This document shows, piece after piece, positions 8,758 through 17,319 of a stretch of DNA of 54,305 nucleotides. Source of the DNA: an uncultured Alphaproteobacteria bacterium. Its GTDB lineage: Bacteria > Pseudomonadota > Alphaproteobacteria > Caulobacterales > Hyphomonadaceae. The notes under the pieces are model-generated. The model did no database searches. It had not been told where the DNA came from and saw nothing but the letters and a program-made list of their open reading frames with translations. The stretch lies in the NCBI GenBank assembly GCA_903831255.1, contig CAIKWZ010000003.1, forward strand, positions 1-54,305, read 5' to 3'. A program made the translations under genes and the position numbers. How positions within the stretch are numbered: the first letter of the stretch is position 1; each line of letters opens with the position of its first letter.

Positions 8758-9414
8758 CTATTGCTCGCGTCGCGCCGGGCGATCGGCCCGATCGGCGGTG
8801 TTCACGAATTTCGACCATACATTACCGGTGAGGATAATCCTCTCCCCCCCGTCAAGGACCTCATACGCGTCCGCCCTGACCTCGCCAATGGGGCCGAAAC
8901 CGGTCAGCCCCGTATCTGACACGACACGGTTTTCCTTCATGAACATACGAGAGCGCTCGGTGGAGAACGTGTAACCGGCCGCATCCGTCATGACCACGTC
9001 GCCCACGAGGTCCAGGATCTGGGCCGAACGGTCAAAAACACCCTCGCGGGCCTGAACGCTGGTTGAAGTTTCGTCCTCGAGACGGGGGTTCACCAGATCG
9101 ACAAGCGACGGGCTCTCCCGCCGCCGACGCGCCGATTCGGCCGTCAGGACGTACGGTTTGTCATTCGCGTCGCGCCCTTCGAAGCGCGGATTGAGAATGG
9201 TGACGGTCATGGACGGAAGCATCCTCGCCGGCTTCACATTGGTGAATGCGCCTCTGACCACCGGCCCAAGAAGAAATCCTGCGGAAACCAGGGCGCCGGT
9301 CACAAACAGGAAGCGGATCACGTGGACAATGCCCGTTCGCCGGCGAGCGTCCTTGAGGGAGGTCGCCCGCCGCGGCCCCCACAAGTCCATAGAATGATGC
9401 CCTACGGTCGCCAT
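8758..9414 (-). CDS. lptC: LPS export protein LptC
   Basis: LptC is a single-pass inner-membrane protein that receives lipopolysaccharide from LptB2FG and passes it to LptA. From ATG 9414, with GAGGG just upstream, the product is 218 residues. It has a cytoplasmic N-terminus, one membrane helix at about 31-50 (HVIRFLFVTGALVSAGFLLG) and a periplasmic jellyroll including MTVLNPRFEGRDANDKPYVL-like and GYTFSTERSRMF strands. A longer in-frame opening from 9486 exists but adds an unconserved lead. It is between rnd and lptA, with the lptA start 15 bases beyond its stop. Confidence 0.92.
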   Translation of the reverse strand: MATVGHHSMDLWGPRRATSLKDARRRTGIVHVIRFLFVTGALVSAGFLLGPVVRGAFTNVKPARMLPSMTVTILNPRFEGRDANDKPYVLTAESARRRRESPSLVDLVNPRLEDETSTSVQAREGVFDRSAQILDLVGDVVMTDAAGYTFSTERSRMFMKENRVVSDTGLTGFGPIGEVRADAYEVLDGGERIILTGNVWSKFVNTADRADRPARREQ

Positions 9415-9559
9415 GACCCTCTGTCCGCGCGCCCCCTCGACCGGCCAGGAGGCACTGGGGGAATGACACCAGCCTGGAAAGGTCACTCTAGAACCGATGA
9501 GGCCTGAATTGAAGGGGCAGGATCAGTGCGGGCCCGTCAAACCTGACCGAAACGTCGGA

Positions 9560-10180
9560 TCAGGAATGCGAGAAAACATCTTCCTCCGCCCAGCCGCTCA
9601 GATCCAGAGCCGCGCGAACGGGAAGGAAATCAAAACACGCCTGAGCCAGATCCGTGCGCCCCTCCCTCTCTAGCATCACATCAAGGCGGGCCTTGATGTC
9701 ATGGAGATGAAGAACATCAGACGCTGCGTAGGAGAGCTGAGCGTCCGAGAGCTTATCAGCACCCCAGTCAGAGCTCTGCTGCGCCTTGGACATATCGACG
9801 CCGACAAGCTCGCGGGCGAGATCTTTGAGGCCGTGGCGATCCGTATAGGTTCTCGCGAGGCGCGAGGCCACCTTGGTGCAATAGACCGGGAAGGTCGGCA
9901 CCCCAAGCCAATGCTGAAGCATCCCAATGTCAAAACGGGCGTAGTGGAATATCTTCAGAACCCGCGGATTGGCGAGCAGCCCCTTGAGATGAGGACAGTC
10001 ATAGTCCGGCCGCCGCAAGCGAACGACATGGACATCCCCACGGCCATCGGAAAGCTGCACGACGCAAAGCGCGTCGCGGAAGGGATTCAGGCCCATGGCC
10101 TCGGTATCGATCGCCACGGAAGAGCCAAAACTCACCTGCGCCGGCAGGTCGCCTTCATGGTAATGAATTGTCACGATCAT
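9560..10180 (-). CDS. rnd: Ribonuclease D family 3'-5' exonuclease (exonuclease domain only)
   Basis: This is a DEDDy 3'-5' exoribonuclease of the RNase D family, expected to trim structured RNA 3' ends. The 206-residue product contains the catalytic D-x-E in SSVAIDTEAMGL, an Asp in FHYARFDIGML, and the Y-x-x-x-D of LSYAASDVLHLHDI. There is no HRDC domain, so it is the short form found upstream of lptC in alphaproteobacteria. ATG 10180 is preferred over the upstream in-frame start because GGGAG lies a few bases before it and the protein then begins with a beta strand (MIVTIHYHEG). Confidence 0.93.
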   Translation of the reverse strand: MIVTIHYHEGDLPAQVSFGSSVAIDTEAMGLNPFRDALCVVQLSDGRGDVHVVRLRRPDYDCPHLKGLLANPRVLKIFHYARFDIGMLQHWLGVPTFPVYCTKVASRLARTYTDRHGLKDLARELVGVDMSKAQQSSDWGADKLSDAQLSYAASDVLHLHDIKARLDVMLEREGRTDLAQACFDFLPVRAALDLSGWAEEDVFSHS

Positions 10181-10341
10181 GCTCCCACCGCTATCTCCCC
10201 TGCTCTGCACTGAGGCCGGACGAACTGCAAGGCGCCCACGGCCGTAACGCGCGGGGCGCCCCCATCGCCCACGACAGCAAAAAAGCTGACAGATGCCCGC
10301 CGCTCAATGAGCTCGCCCCCTCCCCCCTGAAGAAGCGACCC

Positions 10342-13300
10342 CTAGGCTGTCGATCCAGCCACATGGCTGACACCCGATCGGCCGTCATCGCGCATGACGA
10401 TATAGATGGCGGGAATGACCAGAACGGTGAGCAGGGTTGAGGACGCGAGACCGAACAGTAGAGAAATCGCCAATCCCTGGAAAATCGGATCGCTCAGGAT
10501 CACGGAGGCTCCGATCATGGCGGCTGCCGCGGTCAGGAGGATAGGCTTGAACCGGATCGCTCCAGCTTTCAGCAGGACCTCGCGCAAGGGCGCATGTCCG
10601 GCTCCGGCCGTTCTTATGAAATCGACCAGCAGGATCGAGTTCCGGACGATGATCCCTGCAAGAGCAATGAAGCCGATCATCGAGGTGGCGGTGAAGGCTG
10701 CGTTGAACAGGATGTGGCCCACGACAATACCAATCAGTGTCAGGGGGATGGGGGTGAGAATAACCAAGGGAAGTCGAAAGCTTCCGAATTGTGCGACCAC
10801 GAGAATGTAAATCCCCAGAATAGCCACGGCGAACGCTGCGCCCATATCCCGGAACGTCACATAGGTGATCTCCCACTCTCCGTCCCAGAGCAGCGTACTC
10901 GCGCTCTCGTCCTCAGGCTGACCATAAAGGCGCACAGCCGGCTTCGGGAGATCGCCCCAGTCATGGCGATCAATCGCCGCCTCGACGTCCAGCATGCCGT
11001 AAATGGGAGCTTCGTAGGCGCCGGCGAGCTCCCCCATCACCATTTCCGCGTAGCGACCGTCGCGCCGGAATATGGGATGCTCGCCCAACTCATCACGGGC
11101 ATCAACCAGTTCTCCAAGCTCTACAAGACGAGCGCCATCTGCGCTGGCTGCGACGGGAAGGGTTTTCAGGCCCTCCGACCATGTTCGCATGGCGTGAGGC
11201 AGGCGAACCGAGATCTCAATCGGATTGCGTCCCCCTCCCTGATGAGAATATCCCACCACCCGGCCCTGAAGGGCGAGAGATATAGACTGAACGACATCCC
11301 CCTCCCGCACGCCAAAGAAATCAATCTGATCCCGGCTTGGCGTGATGTGAAGCCGGGGCCTTCGTGCGCCAAAGCTGTCATCTACATCGACGATGTATGG
11401 AATGCCCGAAAACACCTCCCTGACCTCCGTCGCCACGGCCCGACGGGTTTCAGCGTCAGGACCGTAGATTTCCGCAAGGAGAGTGGAAATCACCGGCGGT
11501 CCAGGAGGCACCTCCACGACCCTCACGACAGACCCTTCAGGAAGGGCGAGAGCCTCCAGGCGTCGACGCATATCGAGTGCGACCTCGTGACTCGATCGCT
11601 TGCGCTGATCACGTTCCGCAAGTCTGACCTGAAGATCTCCCAGCTCCGGTCGGTTTCGCAGGTAGTAGTGGCGAACCAGCCCGTTGAAGTTAAACGGCGA
11701 GGCGGTTCCGGCGTACCCTTCGGCCGACACCACCTCTGGCATGGCGGTCACGATGCCGGCCGCTTCGATCAGCGCGCGCTCCACGCCCTGCAGACTCGAA
11801 CCTTCAGGCAGATCGATCACGACCTGAAGTTCGGACTTATTGTCGAAAGGCAGGAGCTTGACCCTCACCGTCCGGGTGGCGAAGAGGGTACATGCGAGGA
11901 CAGTCGCAAGACCAACGCCCACAAGGAAAACAAGCGCCGATGATCGCGATCTGATGACAGGAGAGGCTACCCGCACATAAAGCCTGCCCAGACGACCGCC
12001 GTCATCGGCATGCTCGTGTTCGCCTCCGCCTGCGCCTTCCCGAATGGCCTTTCTGGCCAACCGAACCATCAGCCACGGCGCGAGAACCATCGCGACAAAA
12101 AAGGAAAATACCATCGCCGCCGACGCATTGGCCGGGATCGGGGCCATGTAGGGCCCCATCAGACCGGATACGAACATCATAGGCAGAAGGGCGGCGATCA
12201 CGGTCAGCGTGGCGACAATGGTGGGATTTCCGACCTCGGCGACAGCCTCGACAGCGGCCACACGACGGTCCCGTCCATCTCTCATAGACCAGTGGCGGGC
12301 AATGTTTTCGATTACCACGATCGCATCGTCGACAAGAATGCCGATCGAAAAGATCAGTGCGAAGAGGCTCACCCTGTTGATCGTGTATCCCATGAGGTTG
12401 GAAGCAAAGAGCGTAAGAAGAATGGTGGTTGGAATAACGAAGGCAGTCACGAACGCCTCACGAATCCCGATCGCAAAGGCGATCAGGATCACGATCGAGA
12501 CGGTCGCAAGACCCAGATGAAAGAGCAGTTCGTTGGCCTTCTCGTCAGCCGTCTCCCCATAGTTTCGGGTGATGTCTACCGAGACCCCATCGGGGATCAG
12601 CCTCCCATCAAGCGCATGAAGCCTGGCCTCGACATCCTCGGAAACCCGGACCGCATTAGCCCCGTCTCGCTTCGCGATTGCGAGACTGACGGCGGGAAGC
12701 ATGGTCAATCGTCCGTCCGCGCGCGAAAACCGCCATACCCTCGCCTGATCCTCCCTAGCCGTCAGCGAGACGTCAGCGACATCCCGCAGGTATACGATCC
12801 GACCGTCCATCGCCCGAACGGTCAGCAACCCGATCTGCTCGGACGACGACAGGGTCTCTCCGACCCGGGTCGTCAGGTTTCTGTCCGCAGCATGGAGATC
12901 TCCGGATGGGAAAGTCTGATTTGCGCTCGCGAGGGCGTCGACCATCGCTGGCAAGGGAACCCCGAACAGGGTCATTCGACCTGGATCAGGCGTGATGCGG
13001 ATCTCCTGAGGACGGCCGCCGACGATAAAAGTCGATCCGACATCCGTGACCTTCATGAGCTCGGTATGCAGCTCGTCTGCGACCCGGAAAAGATCCTGAT
13101 CCGTCCACCTGTCCGCCGCCTCGGGCCGCGGCGAAAGCGTCAAGACAAGAATGGGAACGTCGCTTATCCCCTTGGCCTGAACCAGCGGTTCCGGGATCCC
13201 GGTCGGTAGCCGATCGGAGTTCTGCCGGATCTTCTCATGAATACGCAGAACGGCGTCATCCTTGTCTGTTCCCACCTTAAAGCGCGCCGTCACGAGAACG

Positions 13301-13578
13301 CTGTCATCTGCGGTCTGACTGTAAACGTGCTCGACCCCGTCAATGCCCTTAACGAGGATCTCCATCGGCTTGGTGACAAGCTCGACCGCGTCGATCGCAC
13401 CGACGCCGTCCGTCCGGATCATTATGTCCACGAGCGGGACGCTGATCTGCGGCTCCTCCTCACGAGGGATGGTGATCAGCCCCAGCAGGCCAAGAGCCAA
13501 CGCAGTCATGAGGAAAAGCGGGGTCAGAGGAGAGCGAATCGTCGCCTGTGTCAGCCGTCCGGACAAACCAAGGTTCAT
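10342..13578 (-). CDS. Efflux RND transporter permease subunit (AcrB/HAE family)
   Basis: This is a resistance-nodulation-division inner-membrane pump driven by proton flux. The 1078-residue protein has twelve predicted membrane helices in the RND arrangement. TM1 is near 17-37, followed by a large periplasmic loop with the porter subdomains. A central TM2-6 block follows (ELLFHLGLATVSIVILIAFA and the proton-relay GILVDDAIVVIEN). A second large loop and TM8-12 (AGIIVRNSILLVDFI) complete it. The opening IPREEEPQISVP is typical of pumps related to the MexF/HAE1 clade. Its start overlaps the adaptor gene by four bases. The operon begins with a rhodanese and diverges from sulfide:quinone oxidoreductase, hinting at a sulfur-related substrate. 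No outer-membrane channel gene is adjacent. Confidence 0.93.
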   Translation of the reverse strand: MNLGLSGRLTQATIRSPLTPLFLMTALALGLLGLITIPREEEPQISVPLVDIMIRTDGVGAIDAVELVTKPMEILVKGIDGVEHVYSQTADDSVLVTARFKVGTDKDDAVLRIHEKIRQNSDRLPTGIPEPLVQAKGISDVPILVLTLSPRPEAADRWTDQDLFRVADELHTELMKVTDVGSTFIVGGRPQEIRITPDPGRMTLFGVPLPAMVDALASANQTFPSGDLHAADRNLTTRVGETLSSSEQIGLLTVRAMDGRIVYLRDVADVSLTAREDQARVWRFSRADGRLTMLPAVSLAIAKRDGANAVRVSEDVEARLHALDGRLIPDGVSVDITRNYGETADEKANELLFHLGLATVSIVILIAFAIGIREAFVTAFVIPTTILLTLFASNLMGYTINRVSLFALIFSIGILVDDAIVVIENIARHWSMRDGRDRRVAAVEAVAEVGNPTIVATLTVIAALLPMMFVSGLMGPYMAPIPANASAAMVFSFFVAMVLAPWLMVRLARKAIREGAGGGEHEHADDGGRLGRLYVRVASPVIRSRSSALVFLVGVGLATVLACTLFATRTVRVKLLPFDNKSELQVVIDLPEGSSLQGVERALIEAAGIVTAMPEVVSAEGYAGTASPFNFNGLVRHYYLRNRPELGDLQVRLAERDQRKRSSHEVALDMRRRLEALALPEGSVVRVVEVPPGPPVISTLLAEIYGPDAETRRAVATEVREVFSGIPYIVDVDDSFGARRPRLHITPSRDQIDFFGVREGDVVQSISLALQGRVVGYSHQGGGRNPIEISVRLPHAMRTWSEGLKTLPVAASADGARLVELGELVDARDELGEHPIFRRDGRYAEMVMGELAGAYEAPIYGMLDVEAAIDRHDWGDLPKPAVRLYGQPEDESASTLLWDGEWEITYVTFRDMGAAFAVAILGIYILVVAQFGSFRLPLVILTPIPLTLIGIVVGHILFNAAFTATSMIGFIALAGIIVRNSILLVDFIRTAGAGHAPLREVLLKAGAIRFKPILLTAAAAMIGASVILSDPIFQGLAISLLFGLASSTLLTVLVIPAIYIVMRDDGRSGVSHVAGSTA

Positions 13579-14630
13579 GGCCGTTTATCCTGGGGAAGAA
13601 TCCTGTCTCCGGCCCTCAGCCCCGACAGGATCTCTACTGCGTCGGGCCTCTCAGAGGTGGGAGACAAAAGACCTCGCTGGACTGGAGCGTCGATAACGCC
13701 GCCATCCTGAGTTTCGAGGCGGACATAGTCGGCTCCAAACCGGCTGGCGAGATAGGCGGACGGAATCACGATCGCCTGACGCACCCCGGCTGGCACGAGC
13801 ACACGTATCCGCGAACCGAGGAGCCCGACATGCGGCTTCGGAGGTTCAAGGTCTGCGGTCACCTGTCCTCCGCGGACTGACGGATAGATCTGACGGATCA
13901 CCGCCGAGACCACGGGGGCACCCTCGAGATCAGACGTCAGACGAATGAAGGCCCCTTCCTGCAAATGAGCCGCCTCTGACTCAGGAAGTTCAATTCTAAG
14001 AACAGGTTCACCTACAGAAACTTCTGCAACGACATCGCCTTGAGCGATCACCGCCCCCCTGGGATAAGGCAGACGGGTCACCTGTCCCGCGGCAGGCGCG
14101 CGGATCATGCCTGAATCACTGACTGCCTGCGCAGCGCCGGCCTGTGCGCGCGCTGCATTGAGCTGCGCCTCAGCGGCGCGAGCCTGAGCCCGCGCGGCGT
14201 CAAGGCCTGACGCCGAAATGGCCTCTCCCGCGAAGAGACGTTCAGCTCTCGCCAGATCCTGACGGGCCTTCACAGCGCCGGCTTCCGAAGCGGCGACCAA
14301 CGCAAGCCCCGCCCGCGCCTCCAGGGTCACCCGCTCGTCAGCAATCACCGCCAGCAACTGACCGGGCCGGACGCTCTCTCCCTCCCTCACCACAATCTGC
14401 GTCAAAACCCCGCCTATGCGCGCCCGCGCGTCGCCAATGTCGCGATTTGTCAGGATCGCCGCAGCGAGGCGATAGTCGGGAACCGGCTCCTCCTTCACGA
14501 TCAGTGCGCTCCCGGAAACGCGCGGGCTCACATCCGTCTTCACCTCGGGCGGCTCACCACATGCAGCCAAAATCGTCAGCGCCAGACTTCCAGCAGCCCA
14601 CATCCAACCTGCACTGACCATACTCGTCAT
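13575..14630 (-). CDS. Efflux RND transporter periplasmic adaptor (membrane fusion) lipoprotein
   Basis: The adaptor links the RND pump to an outer-membrane channel. The 351-residue protein has a lipoprotein signal with lipobox LAAC (Cys24). A barrel-sandwich hybrid follows (VVREGESVRPGQLLAVI ... GMIRAPAAGQVTRLPYPRGA), with an alpha-helical hairpin between its halves at about 115-170 rich in Ala and Arg. Beta-barrel and membrane-proximal domains come after (VLRIELPES, IRVLVPAGVRQAIVIPSAYL). It overlaps the permease gene by four bases and follows the rhodanese gene by 15 bases, so the three genes form one transcription unit. Confidence 0.93.
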   Translation of the reverse strand: MTSMVSAGWMWAAGSLALTILAACGEPPEVKTDVSPRVSGSALIVKEEPVPDYRLAAAILTNRDIGDARARIGGVLTQIVVREGESVRPGQLLAVIADERVTLEARAGLALVAASEAGAVKARQDLARAERLFAGEAISASGLDAARAQARAAEAQLNAARAQAGAAQAVSDSGMIRAPAAGQVTRLPYPRGAVIAQGDVVAEVSVGEPVLRIELPESEAAHLQEGAFIRLTSDLEGAPVVSAVIRQIYPSVRGGQVTADLEPPKPHVGLLGSRIRVLVPAGVRQAIVIPSAYLASRFGADYVRLETQDGGVIDAPVQRGLLSPTSERPDAVEILSGLRAGDRILPQDKRP

Positions 14631-14645
14631 TCCCTCACTGAAGCG

Positions 14646-15008
14646 CTAGCGCGGATCTCGAAGAACGCCAGAGGCCGGATCCACAGTCACCGTCGGCAGG
14701 CCCTGAGCTTTCCAGGCGCCGATCCCCCCCTGCATGTGAGAGCGAACGGAGACACCTGCCTTCACAGCGCGCTCATAGGCGGTTTGAGACCGCTTGCCCG
14801 AGCCGCAGTGAAAAACCAGAGCCTTACCCGTTGGATCCGGAAGCGCAGCCGCATCAAAGGTGGAGAGCGGAAATAGCATCGCTCCATGAATTCGTTCGGA
14901 TGCGTATTCTCCTGGCTCGCGTACGTCGATCAGAATGATCTCGCCTCTCTCAAGCGCATCGGAGATGATCTGCGGGGTCTCCGTCGGCGCAGCTTTAGAT
15001 CCAAACAT
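14646..15008 (-). CDS. Single-domain rhodanese (sulfurtransferase)
   Basis: A rhodanese carries sulfane sulfur as a cysteine persulfide and passes it to thiols. The 120-residue protein is a single domain with IILIDVREPGEYASERIHGA (23-42). The active-site loop starts at Cys68 (HCGSGKRS), a six-residue loop consistent with sulfur rather than phosphate chemistry. It has no signal peptide and is therefore cytoplasmic. AGAGG lies about nine bases before the ATG. It is the first gene of the rhodanese/adaptor/RND operon and is divergent from sqr. As inference, it could take sulfur produced by SQR and hand it to the pathway served by the pump. Confidence 0.93.
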   Translation of the reverse strand: MFGSKAAPTETPQIISDALERGEIILIDVREPGEYASERIHGAMLFPLSTFDAAALPDPTGKALVFHCGSGKRSQTAYERAVKAGVSVRSHMQGGIGAWKAQGLPTVTVDPASGVLRDPR

Positions 15009-15302
15009 TTTTGTTCCTCTCCATCATGAGTTAGCTCACTCTTTATGGTCGTATTCTGATGCCTTAGCCGGCTCTGGACCTTCTTCCTGCGTGACACACC
15101 GGAACCGGGCAACTGCTCTGACCATCCCAGGGGACGTTGCCGTTACAGAAGCACTCCGTCCCATCCTGCGATGTCACCCAGAACCCTTGAGGCTGATCAA
15201 TTCGGCCCGCGCAGGGCGTGAAATTCTCGTCGCGCTGACGGGCCGGTCATACCTCTTCTGCGGCCCTCTTTCAGTCTGTTAATTCACGGCTTCAGTCAGC
15301 AC

Positions 15303-15331
15303 TTGCTTATATGCGTTTATTCGAATATATA
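15303..15331 (+). promoter_or_regulatory. sqr promoter
   Basis: TTGCTT (15303-15308) and TATATA (15326-15331) are separated by exactly 17 bases, giving a transcription start near 15338. This makes the in-frame ATG at 15331 untranslatable from this promoter and supports the GTG at 15364 as the sqr start. Confidence 0.65.
15318..15327. promoter_or_regulatory. Palindromic operator candidate TATTCGAATA over the sqr -10 region
   Basis: A perfect 10-base palindrome in AT-rich sequence overlaps the -10 box. BigR/SqrR-type ArsR repressors are known to bind AT-rich palindromes at the promoter of sulfide-oxidation operons. A repressor of this type is encoded 2 kb away (17320-17718), so this is its likely site. 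Confidence 0.5.
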
Positions 15332-15363
15332 TGTCAACGACGATTTTTAGACTGGAGGCAAGG

Positions 15364-16635
15364 GTGGCGCATATAATCGTCCTTGGAGCTGGACTTGGCG
15401 GCGTCCTCGCCGCCTTCGAGATCCGGCGTGAGCTGAGACCCGAGGACTCCGTCACTCTGATATCCCGCGGCGATACCTATCACTTCGTTCCCTCAAACCC
15501 CTGGGTCGCGGTGAACTGGAGACAAAGGGAGGCTGTCGAAGTCAGCCTGCCCAGGATCATGAAGAAGCGCGGGATCAATTTCACTGCGATCGGAGGAAAG
15601 AGAGTCCACCCCGATAGCAATGACATCGAGCTAGATGATGGATCTCGTCTCGCATACGATTATCTTGTGATCGCCACCGGTCCGGATCTTGCGTTTGATG
15701 AGATCCCAGGCTCCGGTCCTGAAGGGTTCACCCAGTCCATCTGCCATATTGATCATGCAGAGAGTGCGCGAGAGGCGTTCGAGGTCTTCTGCAAGGCGCC
15801 TGGCCCGATCGTGGTTGGGGCTGTTCAGGGCGCCTCCTGCTTCGGACCGGCTTATGAGTTCGCCATGATCCTTGATACTGAACTCAGGCGACGCAAGCTT
15901 CGCGACAAGGTCCCCATGACCTTTGTCACTTCCGAACCCTACATCGGCCATCTTGGCCTCGACGGCGTCGGCGATACCAGGGGTCTGCTCGAGAGCGAGA
16001 TGCGAAATCGCCATATCAAGTGGATCGTCAATGCGCGCATCACCCGGGTGGAGCCCGGCCAGATGCACGTTGAGGAAGTCGCAGAAGGTGGAGAGATTCA
16101 CGCCATAAGAACTTTGCCCTTCGCCTACTCAATGATGCTGCCAGCCTTTCGCGGTGTCCCGGCCATTCGTGACATCAAGGGGCTCGTGAACCCACGGGGA
16201 TTTGTCCTGACCGACGCCCATCAGAGAAATCCCGCCTTCCCGAACATATTCGGTATCGGGGTCACGGTCGCCATTCCGCCCATGGGCCCTACTCCGGTGC
16301 CCGTGGGCGTGCCCAAGACAGGGTTCATGATCGAATCTATGGTCACCGCCACAGCGAAGAATCTGGGCGCGCTTCTCCGCGGACGAGCAGCGGATCATGA
16401 AGCGTCCTGGAACGCTATCTGCCTTGCAGACTTCGGCGATGGAGGCGTCGCCTTCATCGCTCAGCCCCAGATCCCGCCGAGAAACATGAACTGGTCGGCT
16501 CGGGGAGGGTGGGTCCACATGGCGAAGGCGGGCTTCGAAGCCTACTTTCTCGGCAAAATCCGCAAGGGCGTCAGCGAACCCTTCTACGAACGCATGCTTC
16601 TTGAAACCATCGGCGTCCACAAACTCAAGGCCTGA
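15364..16635 (+). CDS. sqr: Sulfide:quinone oxidoreductase
   Basis: SQR oxidises sulfide to sulfane sulfur and passes electrons to membrane quinone through FAD. From GTG 15364 (GGAGG seven to ten bases upstream) the 423-residue product opens VAHIIVLGAGLGG, the FAD-binding fingerprint. Counting from this start, cysteines fall at 127, 159 and 353. These match the three functional cysteines of well-studied SQRs, and His131 and His196 match the conserved histidines. A second nucleotide-like segment and the IFGIGVTVAIPPMGPTPVPV quinone-side region follow, with an amphipathic C-terminus for membrane attachment. An in-frame ATG at 15331 adds eleven residues but lies in the promoter. The stop codon abuts the next gene's ATG. 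Confidence 0.95.
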   Translation: MAHIIVLGAGLGGVLAAFEIRRELRPEDSVTLISRGDTYHFVPSNPWVAVNWRQREAVEVSLPRIMKKRGINFTAIGGKRVHPDSNDIELDDGSRLAYDYLVIATGPDLAFDEIPGSGPEGFTQSICHIDHAESAREAFEVFCKAPGPIVVGAVQGASCFGPAYEFAMILDTELRRRKLRDKVPMTFVTSEPYIGHLGLDGVGDTRGLLESEMRNRHIKWIVNARITRVEPGQMHVEEVAEGGEIHAIRTLPFAYSMMLPAFRGVPAIRDIKGLVNPRGFVLTDAHQRNPAFPNIFGIGVTVAIPPMGPTPVPVGVPKTGFMIESMVTATAKNLGALLRGRAADHEASWNAICLADFGDGGVAFIAQPQIPPRNMNWSARGGWVHMAKAGFEAYFLGKIRKGVSEPFYERMLLETIGVHKLKA

Positions 16636-17094
16636 ATGGATATGGTTTTACTCACCCAGGCTGTCTGTCCTTCATGCGGCGCCGCCAATCGCGTCGCGTC
16701 CGGCCGTGACCCAGCTCTCGCAAAATGCGGCAAATGCCGGCACAGTCTGTCTCTCACAGAACCGGTTGATGTCGACGACGATGGGCTGGCGCGTCATCTG
16801 CGGCTTACGCGTGGTCCTGTCCTGCTCGACGTCTGGGCTCCGTGGTGCGGACCGTGCCGAATGATGGGGCCTCAGTTCACGTCGGCGGCCCAGAGGCTGG
16901 CTGGCGAGGCCCGGCTCCTGCGTATGAATGCAGATACCGCCGTCTCCCCCAACAACCTCAGGGTCGCGGGCATACCGGCGCTCATCCTGTTCGAGCAGGA
17001 AAAGGAAATCGGACGTCATGCGGGACTGATCCAGGCCGGCGATCTCGTTTCATGGGTCAAGGATCGCTGCCCATCCCGATCCGCTCAGACTTGA
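16636..17094 (+). CDS. trxC: Thioredoxin 2 (TrxC) with N-terminal zinc ribbon
   Basis: TrxC is a disulfide and persulfide reductase with a zinc-binding head. The 152-residue protein has two C-x-x-C pairs at C11/C14 and C31/C34, then a thioredoxin fold with the active site WCGPC at 70-74 and the cis-proline loop GIPALILF. It begins on the base after the sqr stop, so it is translationally coupled. In this context, the role suggested is reduction of the persulfides made by SQR and the rhodanese; that is inference. Confidence 0.95.
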   Translation: MDMVLLTQAVCPSCGAANRVASGRDPALAKCGKCRHSLSLTEPVDVDDDGLARHLRLTRGPVLLDVWAPWCGPCRMMGPQFTSAAQRLAGEARLLRMNADTAVSPNNLRVAGIPALILFEQEKEIGRHAGLIQAGDLVSWVKDRCPSRSAQT

Positions 17095-17109
17095 AGAAAG
17101 GCTTATCCG

Positions 17110-17313
17110 ATGTCGCTTGACCGCGCTGTGCTCGCATTTGCTGGAATTGTTGTCCTGACCGGACTTGCTCTGGCCCAGTTCGTCCATCCTGCGTGGCTTT
17201 GGCTGACGGCGTTCGCCGGCGCCAACATGCTTCAGGCCGCCTTTACCGGTTTCTGCCCTGCCGCGATGGTGTTCAAGCGCCTCGGGGTCAAGCCTGGCAC
17301 GGCATTCCGATAA
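17110..17313 (+). CDS. DUF2892 small membrane protein (YgaP-like C-terminal unit)
   Basis: The 67-residue protein has two predicted membrane helices (about 7-25 and 28-50) and the GFCPAAMVFKRLG motif typical of DUF2892 proteins. In E. coli YgaP this unit is fused to a rhodanese domain and anchors it in the membrane. Here the rhodanese is a separate gene on the divergent side of the same locus. GAAAGG precedes the ATG. The cysteine of the GFCP motif could carry sulfur, which is inference. It is the last gene of sqr-trxC-DUF2892 and ends seven bases from the convergent repressor gene. Confidence 0.9.
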   Translation: MSLDRAVLAFAGIVVLTGLALAQFVHPAWLWLTAFAGANMLQAAFTGFCPAAMVFKRLGVKPGTAFR

Positions 17314-17319
17314 CTCGGC

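Larger units (their letters stand above)
15009..15363. other. Divergent regulatory region between rhodanese operon and sqr operon
   Basis: These 355 bases hold no convincing gene. On the rhodanese side there is an imperfect dyad TGAG-TTAG-CTCA at 15027-15038, about 20 bases before the rhodanese start codon. On the sqr side, AT-rich sequence carries a promoter and a palindrome described separately. The middle (about 15070-15290) shows no repeats or hairpins that I could assign. Confidence 0.6.

Noticed and set aside
10594-11943. 449-codon plus-strand frame
   Set aside because: Antisense to the RND permease, with composition (His, Arg, Asn-rich) of a shadow frame in GC-rich DNA.
12010-13209. 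399-codon plus-strand frame
   Set aside because: Also antisense to the RND permease; no ribosome binding site or family features.
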